Of a stretch of DNA of 64,000 nt, positions 16,481 to 25,329 are shown piece by piece. The DNA is taken from NCBI GenBank assembly GCA_910577205.1, contig CAJTMA010000002.1:62001-126000 (forward strand), written 5' to 3'. Under the pieces are notes generated by a model, which did no database searches, was not told the DNA's origin, and saw nothing but the letters and a program-made list of their open reading frames with translations. A program made the translations under genes and the position numbers. The DNA is from an uncultured Alphaproteobacteria bacterium (GTDB lineage: Bacteria; Pseudomonadota; Alphaproteobacteria; RF32; CAG-239). How positions within the stretch are numbered: position 1 is the stretch's first letter; each line of letters begins with the position of its first letter.

Positions 16481-17806
16481 TCATTGCGATAATTTTGTTT
16501 CTAATTTGGAAAGGTTAACGGCGTTAATCTTAATATCCAAGAGGATTGTTTCTCCCTGAGTGCGGCTGTCCAAGACTTTGGCGTTGGCATAGACCCAAGA
16601 GATGAGCTGTCCGTTTGCTGCAGGAAGTTTTATTTGTGTCTGGATGTGAGCTGCTGACAGTTTGTCATCAATCAATTGCAAAAAGGGAATTGTCCCCTCC
16701 CCGGTTACTGCCGAAGCCGGAATAACATTTAAGCGCCGCTCGCTCATCTGGAAAAGCTTTTCCCGTTCTTCGGGGGACAACAAATCAATTTTATTAAGTA
16801 TTTCTACATATTTATCTTGTTGTTCAATCTCTTCCAGTCCCAAATTTGACAAGACGCCAAGCACGTCTTTTTTCTGTTCGCCGCTATTAGGGTTGGCAAT
16901 ATCCCGAACATGGACAACCAAATCAGCTTCCAGCACTTCTTCTAACGTCGCGCGAAAAGACATAATCAATTCATGAGGTAAATCCGAGATAAAGCCTACG
17001 GTATCGGACAGAATGACTTCTCGTCCGGAAGGCAGTTTAATCCGGCGCATTGTCGGATCAAGCGTGGCAAAAAGCAAATCTTTGGCAAAGACATCTGAAT
17101 TTGCCAAGCGGTTGAACAAGCTTGATTTTCCGGCATTGGTATAACCAACCAAAGCAACAACCGGATAAGGGATTTTTTTGCGGGCATGACGCTGCAAGGC
17201 TCGGGTTTGTTTGACTTTTTCTAATTCTTTTTTAATTTTTACAATCTTATCGTCAATAATACGGCGGTCTAATTCAATCTGAGTTTCGCCCGGACCGCCC
17301 AGGAATCCCGCGCCGCCGCGCTGGCGTTCAAGGTGTGTCCAACTGCGAACCAAACGCGACCGTTGATAATTCAGATGTGCCAATTCCACTTGCAGTTTTC
17401 CTTCGCGGGTTTTGGCGCGTTCGCCAAAAATTTCCAATATCAGCGCTGTACGGTCAATCACTTTGACATTTAGCCTTTTTTCAAGATTGCGCTGTTGTAT
17501 CGGCGTGAGGGAAATATCCAGAATCAGAAGCTCAATTTCTTTTTCCTTGATGACTTGTTCCAACTTTTCCAGATAGCCCTGCCCCAAAAAGACGGAGGGT
17601 TTAATCTGCCGTAGTTTGGCAATATCTGCAAAGACGACATCAAGGTTAATTGCCAAAGCCAAGCCGCAGGCTTCTTCCAATCTGGCTTCCGGCGACAACT
17701 GAATTGTTGAATTCGGCAGACTGGGAAAAACGACTGCGGCTTTGCTGCGATGATTTTTATTTGTATCGAATCCGGGCAATTTAAGCTTCACTGATTTCAA
17801 TATCAA
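16481..17806 (-). CDS. hflX: HflX GTPase
   Basis: The 441-residue protein has an N-terminal HflX domain (about residues 30-150), the glycine-rich linker (GGAGFLGGPGETQIE) and a G domain with G1 (GYTNAGKSS), G3 (DTVGFISDLP) and G4 (NKID). HflX binds the 50S subunit and splits stalled or heat-damaged ribosomes. The reading frame overlaps the end of hfq by 26 bases; internal GTG starts near residue 6 are possible. Position after hfq is the usual arrangement in proteobacteria. Confidence 0.96.
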   Translation of the reverse strand: MILKSVKLKLPGFDTNKNHRSKAAVVFPSLPNSTIQLSPEARLEEACGLALAINLDVVFADIAKLRQIKPSVFLGQGYLEKLEQVIKEKEIELLILDISLTPIQQRNLEKRLNVKVIDRTALILEIFGERAKTREGKLQVELAHLNYQRSRLVRSWTHLERQRGGAGFLGGPGETQIELDRRIIDDKIVKIKKELEKVKQTRALQRHARKKIPYPVVALVGYTNAGKSSLFNRLANSDVFAKDLLFATLDPTMRRIKLPSGREVILSDTVGFISDLPHELIMSFRATLEEVLEADLVVHVRDIANPNSGEQKKDVLGVLSNLGLEEIEQQDKYVEILNKIDLLSPEEREKLFQMSERRLNVIPASAVTGEGTIPFLQLIDDKLSAAHIQTQIKLPAANGQLISWVYANAKVLDSRTQGETILLDIKINAVNLSKLETKLSQ

Positions 17807-18014
17807 CCGGAGAACCCGGCATAATGGTTGATACGGCGTGTTTGTAAATCAACTGGGTGTGCCCATCACGGCGTAACAACAGTGAAAAATTGTCAAACCA
17901 AGTGATAATGCCTTGTAATTTTACGCCATTAACCAGAAAAACCGTAACTGAAATTTTGTTTTTACGGATGTCGTTTAAAAAGTCGCTCTGTACATCCTGA
18001 ATTTCCTGTGACAT
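17781..18014 (-). CDS. hfq: RNA chaperone Hfq
   Basis: The 77-residue protein has a complete Sm fold. Sm1 contains VNGVKLQGIITWFDNFSLLL and Sm2 contains the diagnostic YKHAVSTI. Hfq forms a hexameric ring that pairs small RNAs with mRNAs. It sits between trkA and hflX, the normal alphaproteobacterial order, and overlaps hflX. The C-terminal tail is short, as usual in this class. Confidence 0.98.
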   Translation of the reverse strand: MSQEIQDVQSDFLNDIRKNKISVTVFLVNGVKLQGIITWFDNFSLLLRRDGHTQLIYKHAVSTIMPGSPVDIEISEA

Positions 18015-18104
18015 TTGTATATCCTTCTTATTTGTTTACTTATGGTTTTTATATAAACCTATTTTATAATATTAGTAAAGTCCCGTTTGTCTTAAGGGGA
18101 TAAG

Positions 18105-19463
18105 TCAGGCAAAAAGCCGTTCAGCTTTTTTAATGCCTTTAGTCCCCACATAAAGAATGATGGTATCATCAACATTTAATACCGTATCCTCGGTTGGAAA
18201 AGACACAATATCGTTGCTGAAAATTGCGCAAACCAAGCTGGTAACCGGCAGTTCGACTTCAGATATTTGTTTGCCGGCATGGGGGCTGCCTTCTTCAATT
18301 TTAATTTCCCAGACTTCGCCAAAGCCGCGTCCCAGAGAATATGCATCATGAATGTGGGCTTTGCGCAGCTCCTGCAAAATACTTGAAATAGTCACCGAAG
18401 AGCGGTCAACCAGAATATTGTCGCCGATATTGTCAATCAAGTTATCATAAGAGCGCGAGTTCACCAGCGCCAAGGTATTGATAACGCCGCGTTTTTTTGC
18501 CAGAAGCGATACCAGCAGATTGTCCTTATCCTTTGCGGTTACGGCAATTGTCGCGTCAGTACTTTCAATTCCTGCTTCGGTCAGGATAACATCGCTCATC
18601 ATTTCACCATTAATCACAATCGTATTATTGAGTTCTTCGGCTAATTGGCGGGTTGCCAAGTCGTTGTCATCAATTAATTTGCTGCTGACGATATTATCGT
18701 CCTGTTCCAGATGTTGAGCCAAATAATGAGCCACTTGGTTACTGCCGAATATAATTACCCGCTCTACAGCGCTGCGATCCATGCCGAAGTCATGAACGGC
18801 TTGCTCAAGATCTTCATTTTTCACCAGAAAATAGACGGTATCTCCCGGCTGCATCATGTCTTCATCATGTGGAATAAAGCTGCGGCCATTACGGACAAAA
18901 CAGATGATTTTTATATTGAGGTCAGGAGCGATACGGCTTAAGTGGGATAATGGCGTTTGCAACAACGGGGTCTTGTTGTCGCAACGAAAAGCAAGCAGCC
19001 GGACAGAATGATTCAGCAGTGAAATGGCCTCGGAAGCGCCGGGAACTTTTAAAAGCGATAAAATAGCTTTAGCAATAGCAACTTCCGGTGAAATGACCAA
19101 GTCTACAGGGATATGACGGTCATTAAACAAAGTGCTCCACAGCGGGTTCAGATAAGACTGCGCATCTATTCGGGCAATTTTTTTAGGGATATTAAATAAA
19201 GCTGCCGCCGCTTCGCAGGCGACCATATTGACTTCATCCCTGTCTGTAACAGCAATGAGCATATCGGCCTTGTCAGCCCCGGCTTTATCCAGAATATTCG
19301 GATGCGCCGCCTCGCCTAATACCGGCTGGATATCAAATTCTTTAGAGATAATGTCCAATGCTTTGGCATCGTTATCAATAACGATAATATCATTATTGCC
19401 TTGCGTCAGGTAACCAACAATACTGCGCCCGACACTTCCGGCACCGCAAACGATAATTTTCAT
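18105..19463 (-). CDS. trkA: Trk system potassium uptake NAD-binding protein TrkA
   Basis: The 452-residue protein contains two copies of the RCK module. The first Rossmann domain begins at residue 1 (IIVCGAGSVGRSI) and the second near residue 230 (VIIFGSNQVAHYLA); each is followed by a TrkA-C domain ending in LPVTSLVCAI-type strands. TrkA gates the TrkH/TrkG potassium channel in response to nucleotides. The channel gene is not in the window. In most relatives the ntrB-ntrC-ntrY-ntrX genes lie between dusB and trkA; here they are absent and dusB ends three bases before trkA. Confidence 0.95.
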   Translation of the reverse strand: MKIIVCGAGSVGRSIVGYLTQGNNDIIVIDNDAKALDIISKEFDIQPVLGEAAHPNILDKAGADKADMLIAVTDRDEVNMVACEAAAALFNIPKKIARIDAQSYLNPLWSTLFNDRHIPVDLVISPEVAIAKAILSLLKVPGASEAISLLNHSVRLLAFRCDNKTPLLQTPLSHLSRIAPDLNIKIICFVRNGRSFIPHDEDMMQPGDTVYFLVKNEDLEQAVHDFGMDRSAVERVIIFGSNQVAHYLAQHLEQDDNIVSSKLIDDNDLATRQLAEELNNTIVINGEMMSDVILTEAGIESTDATIAVTAKDKDNLLVSLLAKKRGVINTLALVNSRSYDNLIDNIGDNILVDRSSVTISSILQELRKAHIHDAYSLGRGFGEVWEIKIEEGSPHAGKQISEVELPVTSLVCAIFSNDIVSFPTEDTVLNVDDTIILYVGTKGIKKAERLFA

Positions 19464-19466
19464 AAT

Positions 19467-20441
19467 TTATTCCTCGTCCTGTTGTGTACAACTGTCAAAA
19501 TAACGATGTATTTCGGCAAGCGCTTCTTCCATTGTTGTGAGCCGGTTATACGTTTCCCGAAAACGTTTGGCATCGCGCAATCCCCGGCTATACCAGCCGG
19601 CATATTTGCGGGATAATGGCAGAGCCAGGCGTTCGCCATGGTAGTCAACCAAAGTTTGAAGATGTTTCAAGAAAGTTTGTTTGACAGTGTTGGGCGTTAC
19701 TTCTGCCGGTTCTATACCATTATGTATATAGTCATGGATTTGAGAAATTAACCATGGCGCACCCAAAGCTGCCCGGCCAATCATGACGCCGTCGGCCTTT
19801 GTGTGTTCCAACATGGCTTTTGCTTTATGGACGCTGGTAACATCCCCATTGCCGATAACAGGAATTTTAACAGCTTGTTTGACTGCGGCTATCGCATCCC
19901 AATCAGCTTCGCCGGAATAAAAATCACTGCGGGTGCGGCCGTGAACCGTCACATATGCCGCACCGCAATCCTCACACATCCGGGCAAAGTCAACTGCGTT
20001 TTCATGCTGGTGATCCCATCCTTTGCGGAATTTGACACTTGTCATCAATTTGGTATTTTTGACGACAGTCCGGATGATTTCCGCGGCGGATTGCATATCC
20101 TGCATTAAGGCCGAACCGGAATGGTTATTGACAATTTTTTTAACCGGACAGCCCATGTTTATATCTATAGAATAAGCCCCTAAGTCTTCAATCAGCTTAA
20201 CGACATCAGCGAACATTGCGGCATCGCCGCCAACTAATTGCACAACGACCTGATAGGCTTCATCGCGAACATCGGCAATGTGATAGCTTTTAGGGTTCTT
20301 ACGCTGAATGGCATTAATGGCGACCATTTCGGAAACCATAACCCCTGTTCCGAAAGATGAAACCAACTGCCGCATCGGCTTATCGGTTATTCCGGCCATC
20401 GGCGCTAAAAATACGTTACTTTTGAATCCGAGCTGTTTCAT
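19467..20441 (-). CDS. dusB: tRNA-dihydrouridine synthase DusB
   Basis: The 324-residue TIM-barrel flavoenzyme shows FLAPMAGITDKPMR near the N terminus, the catalytic Cys in DINMGCPVKKI, the VTVHGRTR strand and GNGDV near the FMN phosphate site. DusB reduces U17 in the tRNA D loop. It overlaps the upstream 195-residue gene by four bases (ATGA) and is followed three bases later by trkA, so the group is one operon. Confidence 0.96.
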   Translation of the reverse strand: MKQLGFKSNVFLAPMAGITDKPMRQLVSSFGTGVMVSEMVAINAIQRKNPKSYHIADVRDEAYQVVVQLVGGDAAMFADVVKLIEDLGAYSIDINMGCPVKKIVNNHSGSALMQDMQSAAEIIRTVVKNTKLMTSVKFRKGWDHQHENAVDFARMCEDCGAAYVTVHGRTRSDFYSGEADWDAIAAVKQAVKIPVIGNGDVTSVHKAKAMLEHTKADGVMIGRAALGAPWLISQIHDYIHNGIEPAEVTPNTVKQTFLKHLQTLVDYHGERLALPLSRKYAGWYSRGLRDAKRFRETYNRLTTMEEALAEIHRYFDSCTQQDEE

Positions 20442-21025
20442 ATCTTATAATCAAAATTGCGGTTATTATTATGCATAAGGTTAATCAACGGTTCTTTGGC
20501 TTGAGTTAAATCTGCAGCAGCGGTATAAGCTTCAGCAGCATAACGGGAAGGATTTTCTGATGCGGGATTTCCGCCAAACAGCAACGTAACCTCCGGCACA
20601 TTTACCTGAACCGCCTGACGATAAACGGCCGTGACTTTGGCATAGTCTGTGGCGGAGAACGCCCGTTTCAATTCCGAATTGAAATCCAGTTCGGAAATTC
20701 CGTCCTGATGAGATGCCTTTAAGGTTTTGTTCTCATCCCTTTCGGTATCGGGCTTCAGGCGGCGTTCCCGCCCTTCCCTGTTTAACTCATCAGGAGCTTC
20801 AGATATAATCCTCTGCAGGGAATATAAGGCTCGCGGCTCCAGATAGCTGACGGCAAAATTACGCAGAGAAAAGTTCTGTGCCGGCACTTCTGAGGCTTGG
20901 TTTCCGACTGGCTGAAATGCTGGGTTTTGAAGAGAAGCGGCTTTGATATTGCGGACAGATTCAGAAATCTGCGCCGTCAAAGCATTCAAATCATAAGCTG
21001 GAGCATTTATACCGGAAAAAGACAT
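20438..21025 (-). CDS. Unknown protein coupled to dusB
   Basis: I do not recognise this 195-residue protein. It has no signal peptide or membrane helix. The first 60 residues are polar and Ala/Ser/Gln-rich, the middle is strongly charged, and the last 80 look helical. It starts 11 bases after the giant coiled-coil gene and overlaps dusB by four bases, so it is translated with both. The arrangement suggests a cytoplasmic partner of the coiled-coil protein, which is inference only. Confidence 0.6.
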   Translation of the reverse strand: MSFSGINAPAYDLNALTAQISESVRNIKAASLQNPAFQPVGNQASEVPAQNFSLRNFAVSYLEPRALYSLQRIISEAPDELNREGRERRLKPDTERDENKTLKASHQDGISELDFNSELKRAFSATDYAKVTAVYRQAVQVNVPEVTLLFGGNPASENPSRYAAEAYTAAADLTQAKEPLINLMHNNNRNFDYKI

Positions 21026-21036
21026 CTATGCTGTTC

Positions 21037-24000
21037 CTAGTTCAGTTTATCCAGCGATTTGGCCAAGATATAGTAAAGTTTGCCGACATCGGCCCCGGAA
21101 ATGACTGAGAGCAAAATACCCGAACGTTCATTCCGGCGCGCTTTGGAAATCAAAGCTTCAAAGTCAGATAAATAACGGGTTACAAGATTGCGGAACTCCA
21201 GATTTTCTTCAAATTCATTACGGATAGCAATAACTTGGTTCTTCGTCATCGCTTTAGCCAGATAACGGACAAAGGCTGACGTATCGCCATTGTAATACTT
21301 CTTCCAAATTTCTTCTTCGGCAGTTGGGTTGAAAATACGATTAATGTCAACGGCGACAGTTTCCATTTTTTCAATTATAGAAGCTGCATCTCTGAGGAAA
21401 GTATCGGTTTTCATTCCAAGATAACGTTTTTCCATTTCGTTGACTTCTTTTTCCGCTCTGCCGGCAGTTTCATTTAAAATCTTCATCTGTTTGCTGTAAA
21501 GTTCGCTGAAAGCCGCTGTATTTTGCAGAGCTTCACTGCCTTTACGGTTAAATTCGTCAGCGTTTTTATCCAAAACGGTCATGACTTCATTTACTTTATG
21601 CAGTGTATCATCTGTTGCGGCGACTAAGACGCCCGATTGTTTGAGGAAGACCTCACCAGAAGATCTGATTTCATTGGAAATGCGTTCGGCGTTGGCGGCA
21701 ATTTCACTAATAGTTGCGCGCAGTTTATCTCCTGAATTTTCAAAATGCTGGGCGCTCATGCCGGTTGCTTCTTCCAATTGCAGGCTCAAGGCTTTCAGGT
21801 TTTCGCCCAGACCTTTAACTTTGTCATAGGCATTATTGGCACGTTTAGACAATTGCATGGAGGTGTCATTAAGCACAACGTTGAAAGCATCAACCAATTC
21901 TTTGGTGTCTTCTGAAATTTTTATCATCTTATCGCTTTGCTGATTAATCAGGCTGCTAATTTCAACCACGCCAGTGCTGGCCTCGGCGGTAATGGTGTTA
22001 AAGTCAGCGATATATTTCCGGTAATCGCCCATGACATTTTCTACCTTGGCATTGGAGGATGTGACGGCTGTTCCCAAGTCTTCGGCGGTTTGTTCAAGAG
22101 CCATATTGACCTGTTCAATATTTTTGATTGAAACTTTGGAAGCTTTGGCAATATCTTCACCGCTTTTAATCAGCCTGTCACCCAACACATCAACTTCGTA
22201 AGCAATTTTGCTGGATGTTTCAAAAACTTTATCAGTATTTTCTTTGAACTTGGCGTTGATTTCATTCATTTTCAGAGCCACATCATTAGCCGCATCCGAT
22301 AAATACTTATATTGCTGCGCCAATGCGGCTTCGCCCAATCTTGTCTGTGTGGAAACGACATTGACAACATCCGTCAGGCTATCTTGCTGATGGACAAAGG
22401 TTTCACGGATGCTCTCAGCCTGCGCTCTGGTTTTGAGCAAAGAAGCCTCCATGTTTTTGATGTGATTATCCATCATAGCAGCAACAGTTTTACTTTCATC
22501 GGCCAAATCGCTGTTAGCGGCTTTCAGCTGACTGCAATTTTCAAGCAAAACGCCGGAGGTTTGGGTCGCTTCTTCGCGAACGTCTTTAACAATGCCGCCA
22601 AAACGGTCAACATTTCCACGAAAATCATTATAAATGACATTGAGTTTTTCTGCCATTTGCTGGATAATCTGCTCAACATCCTGATTTTGTCTGGTGATGG
22701 CATCATTGATTTCGCCCAAACGATCCATTGATTTTGTGGAGCTGGCGACTACGGTTTCAGCGCGTTTATTGACATCCTCCTCCAGCAGAGCCATACGGGA
22801 GAAGACGCGGTCAGCGCTTTGTTCAATAACGGCAACCTGTTTTTTCAGCGAGCTGCCAATATTGGCGGTGTTTTCGGCAATCCGGTCACAAATATCAAAG
22901 AATTCATTTTCCTGATGTTTAAACAGCAAGTTAATAGTTTCGGCTTTTTCATCCAGAGCCTGAACCACTTCAGAAACATAGTTGACCGTGTTTTCGGCAA
23001 CGGAGTTGAGAACACCTGACTGGCTTTCGAATGAAGAAACAAGTTCGTTATGGGTTGTACGGGACTTGTCAACGGCCGCATCGACCCGAGCGGCATGGCT
23101 GTCAAGAAGCGTGCTGATTTCCCCTGCCCGGGCAGTCAAGGTCTGGGTCAAAGTATCAAATTTTTCATGCTGGTTATTGAGAATATCCTCAAATTCCATA
23201 GCTTTTGTCAGGGTGTTCGCCGTAGACTGTTCAAAGTTCTTCGTTTCGCCACGTAAGGTTTCATGCAGAGAATTGGTTCTGTTGACAACATCTTCAGAAG
23301 CTTTCAAGGTGGCTTCCATCTGCTCTTTCAGGCGTTTGACTGCCCCCGTTGCCTCAGAATCAATGATATTTGAAGCTTTAATCAATTCATCAATCTGGCG
23401 TTTCAGCTCGCCTTTGATATCCTCAATTTTGGTAACAGAACCGGAAATGTGACGCTGTTGCTGAGCCAAGGCTGTTTCGGAAATCTTGCTCTGCGTGACA
23501 ACAATAGATGAAGCTTCTGCCAGATTATCCGACTGTTTTTTCATCATATTGCCGATTTCGCCAAACTGGTTAATTGCCAAATCAGTCTGATTGCGCACAT
23601 TATCGGATTGTTCGGCAATCTCAGCACCTAAAGCGCGCAAGGAATTCTGCAAGTTATCAGAAATCTGCAATAAGGTGTTGTGTCTGGCATCAATTTCTCC
23701 GGCAACGGCAGAAGTTTGGGTGACTGTCGCAGAACCTAAAGTGCCCAGCAAGCCAATTTTTTCTTCAAGCAACTTGGTGACAGTTTGAATATTAGTAATG
23801 GTGTTTTCTGCCAGACTGTTTACTTCAGCGACTTCACGGCGGATGTTTTCTTCAACGGCACTCATATCCGCGGCAATGGTTTCGGAGATGCCGTTTAATT
23901 CACGCACCTGAATACCGATGGTTTCTTCAATGCCGCCAGCCCGGGCGATGACATTGTCAACTTCCATACCGACACTTTCGCTGAAAGCATTAAATTTGTC

Positions 24001-25029
24001 AGAAACCAAGCCGGCGGTTTCTTCCAGCTTGTTAAGGTGGTTTTGGACTTTTTTGCCCTGAATATCCAGAACTTCATCAATTCGGGAAGCGCCGTTTTCC
24101 AAATCTTTATAGATATTTTGGCAGCTTTCCAGTGCATGGGAAGAAATTTGTTCCAGTTTCTGCCCCTGATTAGCGACCATAGCGCCTACCAATTCAATAT
24201 CCTTGCTCAGCTTATTGCTGCTGGTAACTACAATTTCATTGGTTCTGAGAATTTTGGCATTATTGTCGTCAAATATTGTTTGCAACAGATTTGAGGACTC
24301 TTTGACATCGTTAATCACCGGAAGAAGGTTGGTTAACAAGCTGCCGGCATTTCTCTGTATCTCATTACTGACATTTACAAACTCTCCGGTTTGCTTATGA
24401 AATTCGTCGGTTGCCGCCTGGGTCTTTTCATTGATATAATCAAAGCTGGTAATCAGCGTTTTAACGCCTTCAGTCAGTTCGCCCATCGTTTTGCCTGAAT
24501 AGTTGTCCAAAATGCCAACCAGTTTGGCAAAGTCGTTAACATGAGCACCAAGTTCTTCTTTGATTTTAGCTGTTTGCAGGGTGGCTTCTTTGGTTGCCTG
24601 CTGCAACTCCATGGTTTGGGCGCGCAAAGCATCAGCCATGGCTTTGGCTGTCCCTGCGCCGCCGTCTTCCGGATAAACCAGCTGATTTAAGTAAGCTCGG
24701 AGAAATTTGGCTTCATTTTTAAGGTTTGTTCCGCGGTCAATATAAGCCATAACCACCCAGATAATTGCCAGAGGAAGCGTAACGCCTGCCAGAAAAGCAC
24801 CAAATTCATCAGGCATCATCAAAAACAGGTTTGACCAGCCAAAGAACTGGCTGATGTAAATCAGAACAATCCCAAACCAAATAATGCTAATCCAGACCAT
24901 CAGGCGATGGAGATTATTCGCCAGCCAGTTAGGCGTGTCGTTTTCTTCAATGTAATTGGTTTGGCTGTTTTCGGACATAAAGTTTGGCAAAGCATTGGGA
25001 TTATGCTGGTTTTTATTTTGCTCTGACAT
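21037..25029 (-). CDS. Giant membrane-anchored coiled-coil protein (1330 residues)
   Basis: Two membrane helices lie near the N terminus (about residues 43-61 and 77-97). About 1100 residues of almost unbroken heptad-like helix follow, rich in Glu, Asn, Ser, Thr and Ala, then a compact C-terminal domain (about 1210-1330) with IWKKYYNGDTSAFVRYLA and SGADVGKLYYILA. Internal repetition is visible: an ETALAQQQRHIS-type segment near residue 520 returns as EAALAQQYKYLS near 910. The first 40 residues are polar and cytoplasmic. The layout (two N-terminal helices, then a huge coiled coil) is like the Caulobacter polarity factor TipN, but that is resemblance of architecture only. Chemoreceptor signalling tips are not visible. 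Confidence 0.8.
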   Translation of the reverse strand: MSEQNKNQHNPNALPNFMSENSQTNYIEENDTPNWLANNLHRLMVWISIIWFGIVLIYISQFFGWSNLFLMMPDEFGAFLAGVTLPLAIIWVVMAYIDRGTNLKNEAKFLRAYLNQLVYPEDGGAGTAKAMADALRAQTMELQQATKEATLQTAKIKEELGAHVNDFAKLVGILDNYSGKTMGELTEGVKTLITSFDYINEKTQAATDEFHKQTGEFVNVSNEIQRNAGSLLTNLLPVINDVKESSNLLQTIFDDNNAKILRTNEIVVTSSNKLSKDIELVGAMVANQGQKLEQISSHALESCQNIYKDLENGASRIDEVLDIQGKKVQNHLNKLEETAGLVSDKFNAFSESVGMEVDNVIARAGGIEETIGIQVRELNGISETIAADMSAVEENIRREVAEVNSLAENTITNIQTVTKLLEEKIGLLGTLGSATVTQTSAVAGEIDARHNTLLQISDNLQNSLRALGAEIAEQSDNVRNQTDLAINQFGEIGNMMKKQSDNLAEASSIVVTQSKISETALAQQQRHISGSVTKIEDIKGELKRQIDELIKASNIIDSEATGAVKRLKEQMEATLKASEDVVNRTNSLHETLRGETKNFEQSTANTLTKAMEFEDILNNQHEKFDTLTQTLTARAGEISTLLDSHAARVDAAVDKSRTTHNELVSSFESQSGVLNSVAENTVNYVSEVVQALDEKAETINLLFKHQENEFFDICDRIAENTANIGSSLKKQVAVIEQSADRVFSRMALLEEDVNKRAETVVASSTKSMDRLGEINDAITRQNQDVEQIIQQMAEKLNVIYNDFRGNVDRFGGIVKDVREEATQTSGVLLENCSQLKAANSDLADESKTVAAMMDNHIKNMEASLLKTRAQAESIRETFVHQQDSLTDVVNVVSTQTRLGEAALAQQYKYLSDAANDVALKMNEINAKFKENTDKVFETSSKIAYEVDVLGDRLIKSGEDIAKASKVSIKNIEQVNMALEQTAEDLGTAVTSSNAKVENVMGDYRKYIADFNTITAEASTGVVEISSLINQQSDKMIKISEDTKELVDAFNVVLNDTSMQLSKRANNAYDKVKGLGENLKALSLQLEEATGMSAQHFENSGDKLRATISEIAANAERISNEIRSSGEVFLKQSGVLVAATDDTLHKVNEVMTVLDKNADEFNRKGSEALQNTAAFSELYSKQMKILNETAGRAEKEVNEMEKRYLGMKTDTFLRDAASIIEKMETVAVDINRIFNPTAEEEIWKKYYNGDTSAFVRYLAKAMTKNQVIAIRNEFEENLEFRNLVTRYLSDFEALISKARRNERSGILLSVISGADVGKLYYILAKSLDKLN

Positions 25030-25147
25030 TTCGGCTTTCCCCGGGTGAATCTAATAATGTTTATAAACTGCGGCAATTATAACAATTTTTTTTGATTTGA
25101 AAACCTTAAACCACCAGTTAAACACTTATCCACAGGGTGTTTGAAAA

Positions 25148-25327
25148 TTAAGATTGTTCCAGCTTCCGCAACAGATAGCGCAGCTTGTTCAAAGCCTGAA
25201 ATTTCATTTCGTCTTCCGACAGGGAAGCGGGAACGACTACCGCAGCCTCAACCTTAGTTTCCGGCTCAATAGCGGTTACTTTGACATAACTTCCCTGGCG
25301 AATGAATTCAAACAGGATTTCAGCCAT
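25148..25327 (-). CDS. Small DUF6898-like protein downstream of parC
   Basis: The 59-residue protein starts with ATG (complement of 25325-25327) two bases after the parC stop and ends at TAA 25148-25150. The sequence opens MAEILFEFIRQGSYVKVTAI and ends in a basic helix (ALNKLRYLLRKLEQ). This pattern of a short beta hairpin then a helix matches a small alphaproteobacterial family that databases have called DUF6898, sometimes mislabelled as serine hydroxymethyltransferase. Function is unknown. It is too short for ordinary ORF cut-offs, and a spurious rightward frame covers it. Confidence 0.75.
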   Translation of the reverse strand: MAEILFEFIRQGSYVKVTAIEPETKVEAAVVVPASLSEDEMKFQALNKLRYLLRKLEQS

Positions 25328-25329
25328 GT

